Assembly (NCBI GenBank): GCA_023379725.1
Contig: JAMCPC010000064.1
Span: forward strand, 1-13,594
Source of the DNA: Actinomycetota bacterium
Lineage (GTDB): Bacteria > Actinomycetota > Acidimicrobiia > Acidimicrobiales > JAMCPL01
Direction of reading: 5' to 3'
DNA length: 13,594 nucleotides
In this document: in pieces, positions 12,257 through 13,594 of the stretch
Layout of the letters: each line of letters begins with the position of its first letter
Numbering within the stretch: position 1 is the first letter of the stretch
The notes under the pieces: model-generated
Seen by the model: only the letters and a program-made list of their open reading frames with translations
What the model was told of the DNA's origin: nothing
Database searches by the model: none
Program-made: the position numbers and the translations under genes

Positions 12257-13594
12257 TCACCCAACGGTCGGTCGGGAAGCGGCACGGATAGATATGCCGA
12301 GTTCCGAAAGAACCTCCGGCTGCAGCTCCTTTGGCGCTCCTGTCAGCGGGTCATAACCGGTCTGGGTCTTTGGAAATGCAATTACGTTCCTGATAGATTG
12401 CTCGCCTGCCAAGAGAGCGACAAGTCTGTCTACGCCGATGGCGAAGCCACCATGCGGAGGGACGCCATACTGGAATGCATCCAGCAGGAATCCAAAACGA
12501 GCGGATGCGGCCTCCATACTAAGACCCAATAGCTTAAAGATACTCTTCTGTATCTCCGGATCGTGAATTCTGATAGAGCCGGAACCCAATTCCCAACCAT
12601 CAAGAACCAGGTCATAGGCGAGTGACCGTACGCTCAGAGGATCATCCTCAAGCTGACCGATATCGTCGGGATGTGGCATAGTAAATGGGTGATGAGCCGA
12701 TATCAAGTTACCGCTATCATCTACCCCGTCGAACAGAGGGAAGTCAATCACCCAGAGAAGTGATCTTTTCGCTGAATTGCTTACACTATAAAAATTGCTA
12801 CTACCCTCAGAGATACTGGGTATAACAGATCTATCGGTACCGTCAGAGCTATTGGACATTATAGAGTTCTCATCACCTTCAGAGTTACATAGAGAGGTAA
12901 CAAAATCATTGAGCAACTTGACCCGTACCCCACCGAGTACCTCACAGGCCGTTCGCCACTCGTCGGCCACTACCAGTATCACATCACCACTGGCAGCATT
13001 ACACCTATGTATCATTCCAGCCTGCTCAGTATCACTCAAGAACTTCACCAGCGGAGACTCCAACTGCAGGCTCTCACCCTCCTCTCTGGTAACCCTGAAC
13101 CAGGCCAACCCTTTTCCACCGATACTCTTTGCATGCTCCACCAGACCGTCCAACGCACTCCGGCTGAGTGGACTACCTCCCTCACTACCCGATACTACTA
13201 TGGCCTTCACACATGGCGCACTCAATGCACGAGCTGAAGTGCCTGCAAAGTGACTTGTCAGGTCGACCAGTTCCATACCGCTACTTATATCAGGCTTATC
13301 CGTACCAAAGCGATCCATGGATTCCTTCCATGTAATCGTACTCACAGGACTAAAATCGGAGCCGGTAACCGTTTCAATCGCTTCAAGTACTACATCTGCA
13401 ACGATACTACGTATGTCTTCCGCCTCTACAAAGGATGCCTCAATATCCAATTGGGTGAATTCAAACTGCCGGTCTGCTCTCAGGTCCTCGTCACGCAGGC
13501 ACTTGGCAATCTGGAAGTATCTATCCATGCCTGACACCATAAGAAGCTGCTTTGCAATCTGCGGACTCTGCGGCAATACGTAAAACTCTCCCCT
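12257..13594 (-). CDS. aspS: Aspartyl-tRNA synthetase, 5' part outside window, with Ser-rich repeat insert
   Basis: AspRS charges tRNA-Asp (or tRNA-Asp/Asn). The frame is open to the right edge, beginning RGEFYVLPQSPQ, which matches an internal AspRS segment, so the N-terminal anticodon-binding domain and motif 1 lie outside. Visible residues (numbered from the edge): class II motif 2 RDEDLRADRQFEFTQLD (34-50); the bacterial GAD insert domain (about 120-235); WVIDFPLF; HHPFTMPH; and motif 3 GGFAIGVDRL (382-391) with its ATP-binding Arg. About 445 residues are present. Where GAD rejoins the catalytic core there is an unusual Ser/Asn/Gly-rich insertion at about 236-275, with three 12-residue repeats; known bacterial enzymes pass here almost directly to LWVxDFPLF. 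The ending GISIRAASRPTVG is unremarkable. Confidence 0.93.
   Translation of the reverse strand, partial: RGEFYVLPQSPQIAKQLLMVSGMDRYFQIAKCLRDEDLRADRQFEFTQLDIEASFVEAEDIRSIVADVVLEAIETVTGSDFSPVSTITWKESMDRFGTDKPDISSGMELVDLTSHFAGTSARALSAPCVKAIVVSGSEGGSPLSRSALDGLVEHAKSIGGKGLAWFRVTREEGESLQLESPLVKFLSDTEQAGMIHRCNAASGDVILVVADEWRTACEVLGGVRVKLLNDFVTSLCNSEGDENSIMSNSSDGTDRSVIPSISEGSSNFYSVSNSAKRSLLWVIDFPLFDGVDDSGNLISAHHPFTMPHPDDIGQLEDDPLSVRSLAYDLVLDGWELGSGSIRIHDPEIQKSIFKLLGLSMEAASARFGFLLDAFQYGVPPHGGFAIGVDRLVALLAGEQSIRNVIAFPKTQTGYDPLTGAPKELQPEVLSELGISIRAASRPTVG
12776..12883 (-). repeat. 36-bp in-frame tandem repeat (3 copies) in aspS
   Basis: TCAGAG followed by N-T-A recurs on the plus strand at 12807, 12843 and 12879, exactly 36 bases apart. 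The encoded units are SEGDENSIMSNS, SDGTDRSVIPSI and SEGSSNFYSVSN, each beginning S-[DE]-G. The copies have drifted but the period is exact. The block sits between the GAD domain and the catalytic core of AspRS. Confidence 0.8.

Noticed and set aside
12795..13253. A 152-codon plus-strand frame opposite aspS
   Set aside because: It is antisense to the GAD domain and repeat insert of AspRS; the Ser-rich composition is a by-product of the repeat on the other strand.

Overview
The window looks like a piece of an actinobacterial chromosome (Actinomycetota, possibly an acidimicrobial-type lineage) of moderate GC, roughly half by eye. The pointers are the order cysteine desulfurase, mnmA, ligA; a trehalose synthase next to a maltokinase-like gene; a group III phosphofructokinase with pyrophosphate-type residues; a CsoR/SHOCT pair; and several start codons placed 7-8 bases after a -10-like hexamer, as in the leaderless mRNAs common in that phylum. 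The phylum call is an inference from gene content; no marker here settles it.

Layout, left to right. 1-872 is a metal-response module on the minus strand: a SHOCT-domain membrane protein, then the CsoR-family repressor running off the left edge, with a C/G-rich inverted repeat upstream that resembles a CsoR operator. 873-5650 is a minus-strand series: cysteine desulfurase (nifS-like), mnmA and ligA, i.e. sulfur mobilisation, tRNA 2-thiouridine formation and NAD-dependent DNA ligation. 5651-5896 is a divergent intergenic region that holds a 139-bp element with 23-bp imperfect terminal inverted repeats. 5897-6877 is galT, the only plus-strand gene. 6929-11273 carries carbon-metabolism genes on the minus strand: PPi-type pfkA, a degenerate maltokinase-like protein and treS. 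11392-12180 is an enoyl-CoA hydratase, and 12257-13594 is the 3' part of aspS, running off the right edge.

The most unusual property is shared by several genes. LigA, MnmA, the maltokinase-like protein and AspRS each contain an in-frame tandem repeat (unit 60, 66 and 15, 54, and 36 bp) placed in a linker or surface insertion, while their catalytic motifs are intact in the three enzymes where they can be judged. The maltokinase-like protein has in addition lost the catalytic aspartate of its HGD motif and probably the ATP-binding lysine, so it looks like a pseudokinase paired with TreS. No rRNA, tRNA, CRISPR array, transposase or convincing rho-independent terminator was found. No gene-free stretch exceeds 300 bases; the gaps are described below.
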